Assembly: GCA_041391725.1 (NCBI GenBank)
Contig: JAWKNL010000002.1
Span: forward strand, 419,331 to 483,330
DNA length: 64,000 bases
Direction of reading: 5' to 3'
Source of the DNA: JAGQVA01 sp041391725
GTDB lineage: Bacteria; Bacteroidota; Bacteroidia; J057
Part shown: positions 26,962-35,417 of the stretch, piece by piece
Position numbering within the stretch: position 1 is the stretch's first letter
How the letters are laid out: the number at the start of each line of letters is the position of its first letter
Program-made: the position numbers and the translations under genes
Notes under the pieces: model-generated
What the model saw: only the letters and a program-made list of their open reading frames with translations
Databases searched by the model: none
What the model was told of the DNA's origin: nothing

Positions 26962-28509
26962 TTAACGCATTTTCTCGGTTAAGGTTTGGTCTTCTTCTGT
27001 ATTTCTTACCAGTTCCATTAAAATTTCGTAGAAGTTTCTCGTGGTCATTTTTGCTTTAAGCCATCCGTAAAACCCCATTTCGTGAATGTTTTCCATTGCA
27101 ACGGGTAAAAACAGAAATGAATCTTTCACCTCTTCATAAAATGCAGGCACGGTCTCAGCGCCCGGACTCGCAACCATACGGCGAATAAACGACAGGTAGG
27201 TTTCGACCTTGGCATAGGCTGGCTGGGCCAGCAATTCCTGAAAATTGCGCTCGATCGTACGGATTTTCCCCTGGGCCAGATCGTAGTTGCCCAACTCATA
27301 CTGGAGGATCATTTCACTCAGATTTTTTTTCAATACCCATTCCTTTCCCATTTTTTTCTCCAGCCACTTGTCAGAATGAGAAATTTCAATCGAGGACTGG
27401 ATTGCCCGGGTCTTATCTCCGGCGAGAAAAGCGTAATACCCCAGATTAAGTCTGAGGTTCAAAATATCCTGGGGATTCAGTCTGAGGGCAGGGGTTTCCA
27501 GCATGTTTTCCAGCAGAGCAATCGCCTCCTGCACGCGGTAGGTGAATGTGAAATTTACCGCTTTCAGCATAGCAAATCTGGGGTAAAACTGTGGCTGATA
27601 ACTACGGGGATTAGCTTCCATGGTTTTTTCCATTTCTTCCAGCCAGCGTAGCGATTCGTCAAATTTTTTGTTTCGGTAAAGGACGTGCGCAATCATATAA
27701 AGGAGCTCCAGTTTGCAGGCAAGATTGGGATCCGAAAACAGCCCTTTTGCTTCCATCTCCTCAAACCTGCTGATAATCATCGGCTCAAAGTTGAAATAAT
27801 CCTGCCGGGCGATCACCATACTCCGGGCAATAGACATGAGCTTCAGAAACAACCGGGGCCGGCTGTTTAATGCTTCTGAAAGATGATACTTCTCCAGCAC
27901 TTCTGTGATCGCAGCCTCAAAATCGGGCAGAAGTCCTTTCATGCGCATTTCCGATAACTTTCGTTTGATCAGGCTGTTGGCGATGGCAGCTTTTTCCTCT
28001 TCTTCAGCCAGCACTTTATTTACCCGTCTTTTTTCCATGATTTCGTCCAGATCATCTGCAGCCTCATCTCCCACCATTTCTATCTGGAGATTGTAAATGG
28101 TATTGAGCAAATCGTAGTGTTCGTTTTCCGCTGCCAGTTTTTCAGCTTTTCTCAAAATTTCCCATCCCGATTTGTCCACGCGCTTTTCAAATAAATATCG
28201 CGACATTGATATCATGCCCATTACAGACGAGGCGGTGGTGGGATCTTCGCCCATTTGCTTGAGCATAATAAACTCATTCAGATGCCGCATCAGTCGTTTT
28301 CTGAGTGCGTGGTATGCCACCTGGTTTTCAGAGCCGGGATAAAGCCGGTGCACCATTTCTTCCGGCGTAAATGTTCCTGGTTTTCTCAACAGATTAAGCA
28401 AATCCAGATCTTTCCGGTTTTTTTTCTTTTTCTGCCGCTGAATAAATAGTGTTAGCTCTTTGTGGTCTTCCGGGCTGAAGGTGGAAAGTATGATTTTCAG
28501 TTTATCCAT
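26962..28509 (-). CDS. Large alpha-helical (TPR-like) cytoplasmic protein of unknown function, 515 aa
   Basis: There is no signal peptide. The first 80 residues form a compact domain (FSPEDHKELTLFI, DLDLLNLLRKPGTFTPEEM, AYHALRKRLMRHLNEF) with a basic KKKKNRKD stretch. The rest is a series of about 10 helical hairpins like degenerate TPR repeats (MIAHVLYRNKKFDESLRWLE; LNLGYYAFLAGDKTRAIQ). The layout and several motifs match a second protein in this window (40472-41917), so the two are distant paralogues. I do not recognise a named family. A scaffold or regulatory role is possible but unsupported. Confidence 0.8.
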   Translation of the reverse strand: MDKLKIILSTFSPEDHKELTLFIQRQKKKKNRKDLDLLNLLRKPGTFTPEEMVHRLYPGSENQVAYHALRKRLMRHLNEFIMLKQMGEDPTTASSVMGMISMSRYLFEKRVDKSGWEILRKAEKLAAENEHYDLLNTIYNLQIEMVGDEAADDLDEIMEKRRVNKVLAEEEEKAAIANSLIKRKLSEMRMKGLLPDFEAAITEVLEKYHLSEALNSRPRLFLKLMSIARSMVIARQDYFNFEPMIISRFEEMEAKGLFSDPNLACKLELLYMIAHVLYRNKKFDESLRWLEEMEKTMEANPRSYQPQFYPRFAMLKAVNFTFTYRVQEAIALLENMLETPALRLNPQDILNLRLNLGYYAFLAGDKTRAIQSSIEISHSDKWLEKKMGKEWVLKKNLSEMILQYELGNYDLAQGKIRTIERNFQELLAQPAYAKVETYLSFIRRMVASPGAETVPAFYEEVKDSFLFLPVAMENIHEMGFYGWLKAKMTTRNFYEILMELVRNTEEDQTLTEKMR

Positions 28510-28734
28510 TTCGGTCTGCCTTATGGGGAGTTGTACTGAATTCCGGAGAAAGTGTTGAGAATTTAAGTATTTTTTAAATATCTGTTTATTAGTACTTTAA
28601 TTAATTGATAAACAACTACTTAATATAAAAAATTTACGGTTGCTAAAAGTCTGTGTTTCCTGATTTCTGTAAAACCTTGCTACCCGCGGTTCGTTTTTTC
28701 AGAAGACACATTTCACCAATAACTCATCTTTTCT

Positions 28735-29417
28735 ATGCGTAACTTTTGGATTTTGATTTTTGCAGGACTATTGTCCACTTCATGTGTGACAGTACGGTTT
28801 ACAGAACCCCAACCCGCAGGTGTACAGGCAATGGATGAATTTCCGCCATCTTTTTGTGGAACGTATCTGCTGTCAGAGTACGGGTATGCTGATCATTCGG
28901 ACCTCGATACGCTGGTAATTTTCCCCAAAGGATTCCTGGCTATTTCTATGGAAACTGAGGAATATTCGACCGAAGACATTCAAAACAATCCTAACATCCT
29001 GATCCGGGACTCCCTGATATTCAGGATGGATCGCGACCCGGAAAAGGGTTATGTTTTTACCCGTACAGACAGTACTATCCAATTTTCTTACTGGGAGCGG
29101 GAGGAATCCTATCTGTCAGACAGCCTGATCCTAAAAAATTATGCCGGCGAATATTACCTGAGTGTACGCGATGACGAAGGCGGCTACAACGTTTTGTTGC
29201 TGAAGACAGAGCGAAACGGCGACCTGATAGCCTGGATGGTCGATCCTGAAAACGAAATCGAAACATTCCGAACTATACGACCCGGATTCAGGAAGAAAAA
29301 AACAGCGAGGGAAAAACCGAAACATACGTTGTCAGTCCCAAACCGAAGGAACTGGCCCGCTTTGTGAAAGATGGTGGCTTCAAACTGCCTGTTTACCTTC
29401 TGTACAAAGTCAGATAA
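28735..29417 (+). pseudogene. Lipoprotein of unknown function with a late frameshift
   Basis: The signal MRNFWILIFAGLLSTSC has a lipobox Cys at residue 17, followed by a beta-rich domain of about 165 residues (CGTYLLSEYGYADHSDLDTL, YYLSVRDDEGGYNVLLLKTE). The annotated frame continues to a Lys/Arg-rich end and stops at 29367. The +1 frame reads TRIQEEKNSEGKTETYVV, SPKPKELARFVKDG, GFKLPVYLLYKVR and stops at 29415-29417. This is a far more natural ending and abuts the convergent acyl-CoA ligase. One base has probably been gained or lost near 29280. The true protein would be about 227 residues. Confidence 0.7.
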
Positions 29418-29418
29418 A

Positions 29419-31092
29419 TCAGTTGTTTTCTTCTCTTTCCCTCAGCTCCCTGCGGATAATTTTCCCCACATTGGATTTGGGTAGTTCGGTAATGAAGGCT
29501 ATATGTCTGGGAACTTTATAACCAGTCAGGTTTTCCCTGCAAAAGTTGACCAGATCTTCTTTAGTGAGGTTCTGGTCTTTTTTTACCACATAGATTTTGA
29601 CCGCTTCGGTTGATTTTTCGTCAGGAACGCCGATGGCGGCCACTTCAAGTACGCCCGGATGTGATGCTACGACATCCTCCACTTCATTGGGATAGACATT
29701 AAACCCGGAGACAAGGATCATATCCTTTTTGCGATCCACAATCCGGAAAAAACCGTCTTCATCCATAATGCCAATATCACCGGTGCGAAACCATCCGCCC
29801 GGGAAAAAAACATTTGCGGTTTCGTCAGGGCGCTGCCAGTACCCGGACATAACCTGCGGGCCACGGGCACATATTTCTCCTCTTTCGCCCAGCGACACCT
29901 CGTTTCCTGCGTCATCCATAATCGCAATTTCGGTGTTGGGCATGGGAAGGCCGATAGAACCGATTCTGTCGGTACCGTTGGTAGGGTTCATGGTGAGCAC
30001 GGGCGAGGTTTCACTCAATCCGTATCCCTCCAGAATAGGAATACCGGTTCGCTCTCTCCACCGGTCATTGACAGCCTTTTGAACGGCCATTCCGCCACCA
30101 ACAGCGAGTTTCAGGCTGCTGAAATCCACAGTGCCTATATCAGCCTGGTTGAGCAGGCCGTTAAACAGCGTATTGACACCCGTAAAGAGCGTAAACTTAT
30201 GTTTGCGAAGCTCCCCAATAAACGCCTTCATATCGCGGGGATTGGTGATGAGCACATTCATTCCGCCCATTCTGAGGATGAAGAGACAGTTTACGGTAAA
30301 GGCAAAAATATGGTAGAGAGGCAGCGCGGTGATGACAATTTCCTTCCGCTCTTCGAGCGACGACTGAATCCATTCACAGATCTGGAGGGTATTGGCTACA
30401 ATATTGCCATGAGACAAAGATGCGCCCTTGGAAACCCCCGTGGTTCCCCCGGTGTATTGCAAAAATCCGACATCGGAAAGCGAAAGAGTAGGAGGGGAGT
30501 AAGAATTGGGATTCCCCAGTTGAAGCGCACGGGAAAAAGAAACGGCTTGTGGCAGGTGGTAGGCCGGAACCATTTTCTTTACCTTCTTTACAACAAAATT
30601 GGTGATTACCTTTTTCAGTCCGCCGAGAAGATCGCCGACCTCTGTAACGATAATGTGTTGTACTTCGGTATGAGCGACAATTTTTTCGAGATTATGGGCA
30701 AAATTGGCCAGAATGACAATGGCTTTGGCACCGGAGTCTTTGAGTTGGTGTTCGAGTTCGCGTGCGGTATAAAGCGGGTTGGTATTGACTATAATGAGTC
30801 CTGCGCGGATAGCGCCAAACAGCGCTACGGGATATTGCAGGAGGTTGGGCATTTGAATGGCGATACGGTCGCCTTTTTTGAGGCCCAGGCTTTGGAGGTA
30901 GCTGGCAAACCGCAGCGAAAGTTTGTCAACGTCACCGAAAGTGAGCACTTTCCCCATATTGGTGTAGCCAGGTTCCTGGCTGTATTTTTTCAGGCATTCA
31001 TTGACAAGATGGAGCACGGAGCTATACTGCGTGGCATCGATGGAGGGGCGTACACTTTCAGGATAGCTTTTTATCCAGGGTAAATTTTGCAT
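29419..31092 (-). CDS. Long-chain fatty acid--CoA ligase (FadD-like), 557 aa
   Basis: This is an AMP-forming acyl-CoA synthetase. The phosphate loop reads LQYTGGTTGVSKGASLSHGN, the adenine motif GYGLSETSPV, and the hinge region RTGDIGIMDEDGFFRIVDRKKD, which is followed by the C-terminal lid domain with the catalytic Lys near the end (SNVGKIIRREL). Start at 31092 (MQNLPWIKSYPESV) matches the usual FadD start; the longer frame to 31155 adds an unrelated leader. It activates fatty acids for beta-oxidation or lipid synthesis. It stands alone here, convergent with the lipoprotein gene. Confidence 0.92.
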   Translation of the reverse strand: MQNLPWIKSYPESVRPSIDATQYSSVLHLVNECLKKYSQEPGYTNMGKVLTFGDVDKLSLRFASYLQSLGLKKGDRIAIQMPNLLQYPVALFGAIRAGLIIVNTNPLYTARELEHQLKDSGAKAIVILANFAHNLEKIVAHTEVQHIIVTEVGDLLGGLKKVITNFVVKKVKKMVPAYHLPQAVSFSRALQLGNPNSYSPPTLSLSDVGFLQYTGGTTGVSKGASLSHGNIVANTLQICEWIQSSLEERKEIVITALPLYHIFAFTVNCLFILRMGGMNVLITNPRDMKAFIGELRKHKFTLFTGVNTLFNGLLNQADIGTVDFSSLKLAVGGGMAVQKAVNDRWRERTGIPILEGYGLSETSPVLTMNPTNGTDRIGSIGLPMPNTEIAIMDDAGNEVSLGERGEICARGPQVMSGYWQRPDETANVFFPGGWFRTGDIGIMDEDGFFRIVDRKKDMILVSGFNVYPNEVEDVVASHPGVLEVAAIGVPDEKSTEAVKIYVVKKDQNLTKEDLVNFCRENLTGYKVPRHIAFITELPKSNVGKIIRRELREREENN

Positions 31093-31205
31093 AATAGTCC
31101 TTTTGGAGGCAAAATTTACAGTATTTCGATATAAAAAAAAATCCTCCAGCCCCAAAAAATATGGGACCGAAGGAAACGCCTTACACCTAACTTATTGAAA
31201 CTATA

Positions 31206-31643
31206 CTAATGCTTTACTAATGCCTTAATTGAAATATCGCGAAGAGAGGGAACGTGATGGAAGCGCGGAACCTCCATTAATTCCAGAACATGTGCCAGTC
31301 CTTCAACCCCATCGGGGTCGGTATCATCGTCAAGAGTCGCCACAAATGATTTTTCTCCTAGTTGCACTCTTCCTGCAAACGCAGCCTCAATTCCGAGAAT
31401 CTGTGATATGGTAAAGCCAGCATTTCGGATTTCCCGGAGGCCCAGTGCGAATTTGCGTGGATCAGTCAATTTCATATTGTGATCTATGGTTCCTCTGGAG
31501 GGGTGAATCACATCCATCCAGGCATTGCCACCGAGCAGGTGGGTGAGGGCGCAGTTGCCAGGGCTTTGATGGCCCAGTTGATGATCTGCAAATGCCTGGA
31601 GCAGGACATCGATGACTTTTGGAGTGTAGAATGCGGGTTTCAT
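31206..31643 (-). CDS. Hypothetical protein, 145 aa
   Basis: I do not recognise this protein. It has no signal peptide or transmembrane segment. Visible features are a start MKPAFYTPKVIDVLLQAF, the motif GNCALTHLLGGNAWMDVIH with Cys and His residues, and an acidic stretch TLDDDTDPDGVEGL. It lies alone between fadD and the S24-type regulator, all on the minus strand but with long gaps. The frame is intact over its whole length and codon use resembles its neighbours. Confidence 0.6.
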   Translation of the reverse strand: MKPAFYTPKVIDVLLQAFADHQLGHQSPGNCALTHLLGGNAWMDVIHPSRGTIDHNMKLTDPRKFALGLREIRNAGFTISQILGIEAAFAGRVQLGEKSFVATLDDDTDPDGVEGLAHVLELMEVPRFHHVPSLRDISIKALVKH

Positions 31644-32039
31644 TTGGGTACAGGAGTTAAAGGAAAATTAGCTTGTGTTCATTATCATTTAGGTAAAAAA
31701 CCGGGTTCGTTTCATTTGTTTTATGAAAGTAGATTATTTTTTCGAAGGGATGAAAAAACGGGGCTAACGAAATATTGCCAAACTTGACGTGAAGATGTAA
31801 GAAAAACGGCGGGGGAAAGCCTGAAATAAGCAGGGTAGGGGAGGTAATAAATAGACAGGTCTCATTCTACGAAATGTGAATTTTCGTGAATGACGCCTGC
31901 CTGATTGAAAGCAGTGGTAGGCCTGATTAGTTTATTGCATGGAAGAAAGTGCGGGGGAATGCAATATTTTTTGTTCACATCGCGCCGGAAACCTACATCA
32001 CTCCGAATCGGGTGATGTTATATAAATTCCGGAAACTTA
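31644..32039. other. Intergenic region with a bulged hairpin downstream of the S24 regulator
   Basis: I find no convincing gene in these 396 bp. At 31996-32017 CATCACTCCG AAT CGGGTGATG forms a 9-bp stem with one bulged T. It is flanked by two direct copies of CCGGAAAC (31985-31992, 32029-32036). On the minus strand the stem follows the regulator stop by about 23 bp and has no T run, so it may be a weak terminator or RNA-stability element. Confidence 0.4.
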
Positions 32040-32789
32040 CTATTTGTCAAGACACATAGTCACATAAGCGTAGAATTGCCAGACTTCCAGCAGGTCTTCG
32101 CGGGAGATTTCATAGGGTTCGTAGATCGGGTTATCGGAAGTCAGAAGGAGAACCGGGTGATTTCGCTGAGGTTTGGCGGGGAAATAAACACGTTTAAAGA
32201 GAATCCCCTCCCTGGTGATGAGAATATACCTTTCTCCTTTTTTGATGGAGGAGAAGTCTTCGACATATTTGCCCAGAACCACGGAGCCGGACTGCACAGG
32301 AGGCATGGAATCTCCTGAAATCTCAAATGCGCGGTAGGTATATTCGGGCGGGAGCCAGGGCATGTGAAATTTTTCCAGTTGGCGGATATAGTTGGTATCA
32401 GTGAAGCCTTTTATATAACCAGCCGAAGCTTTTTCTCTGACGAGTTCAATTTTTTCTCTGTTGTCAGCATCAACAGACAAGGTGAGGATACGCAATTCCC
32501 CGGTTGTTTTGGGGTGAATCAGCGCTTCCAGTTCTTTTTCACCCATCGAAAAAAGATCATAGCCGGTGAGGTGTTCATATTTTACCTGAAAATAATTGAG
32601 GATGGCGTGCACCACTTCAGGCGGAGGAAAGATGCAGTCCTTTTCCCGTTCATAGGAGCTAATACTTTTGGGGGCATATTTGCCGGTTTCTGCGGCAATA
32701 ATTTCTGCCAGTGCGGCCTGCGTGAGGCCCGCCCGTTCGCGGAGAAATTTGAGATTTTGCCCGAATCTTTGTTTGATGAATTGCTCCAT
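32040..32789 (-). CDS. XRE-type repressor with S24 (LexA/CI-like) peptidase domain, 249 aa
   Basis: Residues 8-75 are a helix-turn-helix of the Cro/CI class (LKFLRERAGLTQAALAEII, APKSISSYEREK). Residues about 145-249 are an S24 domain with nucleophile Ser161 in GDSMPPV and Lys199 in ILFKRVYF. A possible self-cleavage Ala-Gly bond lies at 123-124 (KASAGYIKGF). Start at 32789 (MEQFIKQRFGQNL) matches the domain; upstream codons are unrelated. It should repress target genes and may be inactivated by self-cleavage on DNA damage, like CI or LexA. No phage genes are nearby, so it is probably a chromosomal regulator. Confidence 0.88.
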   Translation of the reverse strand: MEQFIKQRFGQNLKFLRERAGLTQAALAEIIAAETGKYAPKSISSYEREKDCIFPPPEVVHAILNYFQVKYEHLTGYDLFSMGEKELEALIHPKTTGELRILTLSVDADNREKIELVREKASAGYIKGFTDTNYIRQLEKFHMPWLPPEYTYRAFEISGDSMPPVQSGSVVLGKYVEDFSSIKKGERYILITREGILFKRVYFPAKPQRNHPVLLLTSDNPIYEPYEISREDLLEVWQFYAYVTMCLDK

Positions 32790-32806
32790 TTTGGTTACAT
32801 AATTAG

Positions 32807-32859
32807 CAAATCTAATATTATTGGCAAATAATTCCAAAACTAAATGCAAAAAGTTTTGG
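32807..32859 (-). promoter_or_regulatory. Promoter and palindrome upstream of the S24 regulator
   Basis: On the minus strand TTTG (32835-32838), 20 nt, TAGATTTG (32807-32814) fits the Bacteroidetes promoter. A perfect inverted repeat CCAAAACT / AGTTTTGG (32834-32841, 32852-32859; 10-nt spacer) overlaps the -33 box. Two direct copies of ATTTGCYAAT lie in the core promoter, spaced by 18 bp. Either could be the operator for autoregulation. Confidence 0.55.
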
Positions 32860-33018
32860 AAAAACACCCCCGATTTGAAGCAAGGGCGGGTTGCAGGTGT
32901 TAGATTTTGAGAAAATCGGAAAGATCGGCAGGCGCAAACTGTCTCCAACCCGTGAAAGGGGGAAGAATAAGGCTAAAAACGAAAATATGAATTAGGTTAG
33001 TATTGGATTATTTATGTT

Positions 33019-33049
33019 TTGGTAATTATTTTTTACAAAACTATTCTTG
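33019..33049 (+). promoter_or_regulatory. Promoter of the HPt gene
   Basis: TTG (33019-33021, within TTTTG), 20 nt, TATTCTTG (33042-33049; one mismatch to TAnnTTTG). The HPt ATG is 32 bp further on. It is divergent from the S24 regulator promoter, about 160 bp away. Confidence 0.45.
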
Positions 33050-33080
33050 TATCAAAACAAACTCAACCACAATTTTGGTT

Positions 33081-33464
33081 ATGCAAACAAAAGAAATATC
33101 CTGGAACTATCTCGACGCATCTGCCCGCAGTGTGATCGAAGAATTGATGGACGGCGATGCAGAAATGATCATTGATCTGGTGGATGCATTGATTTTGTCC
33201 AGTCCTGATCTGTTGCGGGATATGGAAAAAGGAATTCACGAAGGAGACGGCAGGCAGGTACGGGAAGCTGCGCACGCGCTGAAGTCTTCCAACGCACAAT
33301 TGGGCGCATTAGCGCTTTCTTCACTGTGTGCTGAGATGGAAAAGAAGGGTAGGGAAGGAGATATCACCGGCGCAGAGGAATTGTACACCAAAATCATGGA
33401 AGAGTTTGATCGGGTGGAGTCTGCACTAGGCTCCTGGAAATCGCATTTAACGTCAACTATATAA
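33081..33464 (+). CDS. Stand-alone HPt (histidine phosphotransfer) protein, 127 aa
   Basis: This is a single HPt four-helix domain. The phosphorylatable His65 is in VREAAHALKSSNAQLGA, the usual HALKSS signature. Start at 33081 (MQTKEISWNYLDASA) gives the normal length. HPt proteins pass a phosphate between a hybrid histidine kinase and a response regulator; neither is encoded in this window, so it is an orphan. A small T9SS protein gene begins 7 bp after its stop and is probably co-transcribed. Confidence 0.88.
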   Translation: MQTKEISWNYLDASARSVIEELMDGDAEMIIDLVDALILSSPDLLRDMEKGIHEGDGRQVREAAHALKSSNAQLGALALSSLCAEMEKKGREGDITGAEELYTKIMEEFDRVESALGSWKSHLTSTI

Positions 33465-33471
33465 ATCTCAA

Positions 33472-33873
33472 ATGAAGCAGCTTTTATTGATCACGACACT
33501 AGCACTGATGATGATTATGGGTCATAATGTAATGGCTCAGAGCAAAGGAAAAAATTTGTTGAAAGAAGGTCTTTCCAGTTCGCCTGATCTGGAACTGGTT
33601 TCGCGCGAACTGTTTATTTATCCCAATCCCGCAACAGACCATTTTATTGTCAAGGGAGATTTTTCGCAGTATTGCCCCGAGGGCGGAGAGTGCATTGATG
33701 TTTGGGTAATTTCACAGGCAGGAGAGACGATTGTGGAAATGTCAACCGATGTCGAAAAAGGATACTTGTTTTTTAATACCGAAGAGTGGCCTGTGGGTTA
33801 TTACTATATCAGAATCCGCAGCCGGGAACATCCGGAAGTCAGCTTTTCATCAAGATTTTTTGTGGAGAAATGA
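33472..33873 (+). CDS. Small secreted protein consisting of a T9SS sorting domain, 133 aa
   Basis: The signal peptide MKQLLLITTLALMMIMGHNVMAQ is followed by about 20 linker residues and then a T9SS C-terminal domain: LFIYPNPATDHFIVKGDF to WPVGYYYIRIRSRE and RFFVEK. The sorting domain fills nearly the whole mature protein, so there is no obvious cargo. A short Cys pair (YCPEGGEC) could form a disulfide. It follows the HPt gene by 7 bp. It may be a remnant of a larger secreted protein or a genuine small surface protein. Confidence 0.8.
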   Translation: MKQLLLITTLALMMIMGHNVMAQSKGKNLLKEGLSSSPDLELVSRELFIYPNPATDHFIVKGDFSQYCPEGGECIDVWVISQAGETIVEMSTDVEKGYLFFNTEEWPVGYYYIRIRSREHPEVSFSSRFFVEK

Positions 33874-33890
33874 TTGAAGATGGAAATCAG

Positions 33891-33917
33891 GCAGGGTGCA
33901 TACGCGCCTTGCTTTTT
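33891..33917 (+). terminator. Terminator after the HPt/T9SS gene pair
   Basis: GCAGGGTGC (33891-33899) pairs with GCGCCTTGC (33904-33912) using two G-U pairs and a 4-nt loop, followed by TTTTT. It begins 18 bp after the stop. Confidence 0.6.
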
Positions 33918-34032
33918 GCATCAATTAGTTAACATAATATAAATTATGGGACAAATGCATTACACGATCATTCACCTCATTCCTGCAGTACAATGGCATT
34001 CAGTTTTTTTTTACTGATGGCAACTTTTTTAC

Positions 34033-34062
34033 TTGACCTTCGTTTCCAAATTATTATCTTTA
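34033..34062 (+). promoter_or_regulatory. Promoter of the TonB-like gene
   Basis: TTG (34033-34035), 19 nt, TATCTTTA (34055-34062, last base deviates from TAnnTTTG); the ATG at 34092 follows after 29 bp. Confidence 0.45.
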
Positions 34063-34091
34063 TGTTAAGAAATTGTTAACAACCAGGCCCG

Positions 34092-34502
34092 ATGAATAAC
34101 TGCTTCAAAATCTTCCTTGCTTCGGTCTTCCTCCTCGCGAGCGCATTCTCCGCTTTCTCCGCAGGAGGAGCTCCCCTACCCTCAGGGTTTTCGCCCGACA
34201 GTGTCCACACACTCGCCAGCACTACCCTGCCCAAACCCAAAAATCTCGCCCAGGTAAAATCTTTGATCCATTACCCCGAAACCGCCAGAGATCACGGCAT
34301 TCAGGGCGAATTACCTGTTCGTGTCCTTATCGATAAAAAAGGACGACTTATCAGCCATGAATACCTGTCGGAAAATGCCCGTTTTTTCCGGGAAGCTATT
34401 GACCCGCACATTCACAAACTGCGCTTCGAATCCGCTACTTTTCAGGGAAAACCTATGAACGCATGGGTAACCATCTGGTTCGAATTTAAACTTACTGAAT
34501 AA
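34092..34502 (+). CDS. Exported protein with TonB C-terminal-type domain, 136 aa
   Basis: A signal peptide (FLASVFLLASAFSAFSAGG) is followed by a TonB C-terminal-type domain: LIHYPETARDHGIQGELPVRVLIDKKGRL and MNAWVTIWFEFKL. It lacks the proline-rich spacer and the inner-membrane anchor of true TonB, so it would be a free periplasmic protein. Such short proteins are common in Bacteroidetes and their job is not clear. A good promoter lies 29 bp upstream. Confidence 0.8.
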   Translation: MNNCFKIFLASVFLLASAFSAFSAGGAPLPSGFSPDSVHTLASTTLPKPKNLAQVKSLIHYPETARDHGIQGELPVRVLIDKKGRLISHEYLSENARFFREAIDPHIHKLRFESATFQGKPMNAWVTIWFEFKLTE

Positions 34503-34567
34503 TTTTTTGTGACTTTTTCAGGGTTTGTTAATCCTAATTATAGATTGACAAACTAACCGTTACAACA

Positions 34568-34717
34568 ATGTTTACACTCACAATTTTTCTGACCATTTCT
34601 TTTATCCGGGGACTCTATATCGCAATTATCACTAAAGCTGCCGCCCGTATTTTTAACTGGCTGCCTGTTGCTCCCCAGACCCCGAGGCCGCAAACGCCCC
34701 TCACCTACTTCTTTTGA
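34568..34717 (+). CDS. Possible 49-aa membrane peptide
   Basis: ATG at 34568 opens 49 codons: a hydrophobic N-terminal helix (LTIFLTISFIRGLYIAIIT), a short amphipathic part, then a proline-rich tail (PVAPQTPRPQTPLTYFF). A strong terminator begins 22 bp after the stop, which supports a real transcript. No family is recognised and coding is unproven. Confidence 0.45.
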   Translation: MFTLTIFLTISFIRGLYIAIITKAAARIFNWLPVAPQTPRPQTPLTYFF

Positions 34718-34739
34718 AAAATTTTCTTTACTATATACA

Positions 34740-34773
34740 GCGCCTGACCCTTTCGGATCAGGCGCTTTTTTTT
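34740..34773 (+). terminator. Strong terminator shared by convergent genes
   Basis: GCGCCTGA (34740-34747) and TCAGGCGC (34758-34765), loop CCCTTTCGGA, then eight T. The T run reaches the stop codon of the convergent transglycosylase gene. Confidence 0.85.
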
Positions 34774-35417
34774 CATCCCGCCTCCGGGCTTTCCTGGTAC
34801 GCTGTCATAAACAGCCGCTTCATACGCTTGTCAATATCACTGACTGTAACCACGCCATCGCGGTTCTCGTCCAGACCGCTGTTTTGCTGATATACTTTTG
34901 AGGGGGCAGCATACAAAGCATAACATGGGTCCCCCTCCCCTCTCGCTTTCGGATATAATACGGCAAGGTAAAAATCTGTGAGGCTGGTATAAACCCCATA
35001 TCGCTCCCTGACTACGGTAAAATACTGCTCTACCAGATCGAGCTGTAATACAGGATCCATCTGCGCCAGATCGCTGGTTGTAATATTCATCTCCCGCGCT
35101 GTGGCTGGCATAATCTGAATCAATCCGGTTGCACCACTACCCTTTTGGTTTAGCACAGAACTGTCAAAAGCAGATTCGGCATACATTACGGCCATCAGCC
35201 ATTCCGGCGGAACCTGCAGATTTTTGGCTGCAAGCCGTACTCTCGCCTCAAATGCATCCAGATCTGAAACAAACAGATGGGCTTCGCCCAGGAGGTATAA
35301 TCGCTCTGCCGGCGTTTTTCTGCCCGGAAAACGGGGGTTGAGCAGGTAATGTGTCCCCATATTCGTAACCAGGATCAGAACAAACAAACCTTTCATCCGA
35401 AATGACCGGAGGTTCAT
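34773..35417 (-). CDS. Lytic transglycosylase (SLT domain), 214 aa
   Basis: Start at 35417 (MNLRSFRMKGLFVLILVTNM) gives a signal peptide or membrane anchor. The SLT domain has the catalytic Glu in MYAESAFDSSVLNQKGSGATGLIQIMPATA, with the standard GATGLIQIMP motif. It cleaves peptidoglycan glycan strands in the periplasm. The C-terminal LDENRDGVVTVSDIDKRM fits an EF-hand-like calcium loop (D-x-N-x-D-G-x-V), an addition seen in some Bacteroidetes relatives. An upstream Met at 35495 is in frame but adds a basic leader without function. Confidence 0.88.
   Translation of the reverse strand: MNLRSFRMKGLFVLILVTNMGTHYLLNPRFPGRKTPAERLYLLGEAHLFVSDLDAFEARVRLAAKNLQVPPEWLMAVMYAESAFDSSVLNQKGSGATGLIQIMPATAREMNITTSDLAQMDPVLQLDLVEQYFTVVRERYGVYTSLTDFYLAVLYPKARGEGDPCYALYAAPSKVYQQNSGLDENRDGVVTVSDIDKRMKRLFMTAYQESPEAG

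Noticed and set aside
30079..31083. 334-codon open frame on the plus strand
   Set aside because: It is antisense to the acyl-CoA ligase with all its motifs.
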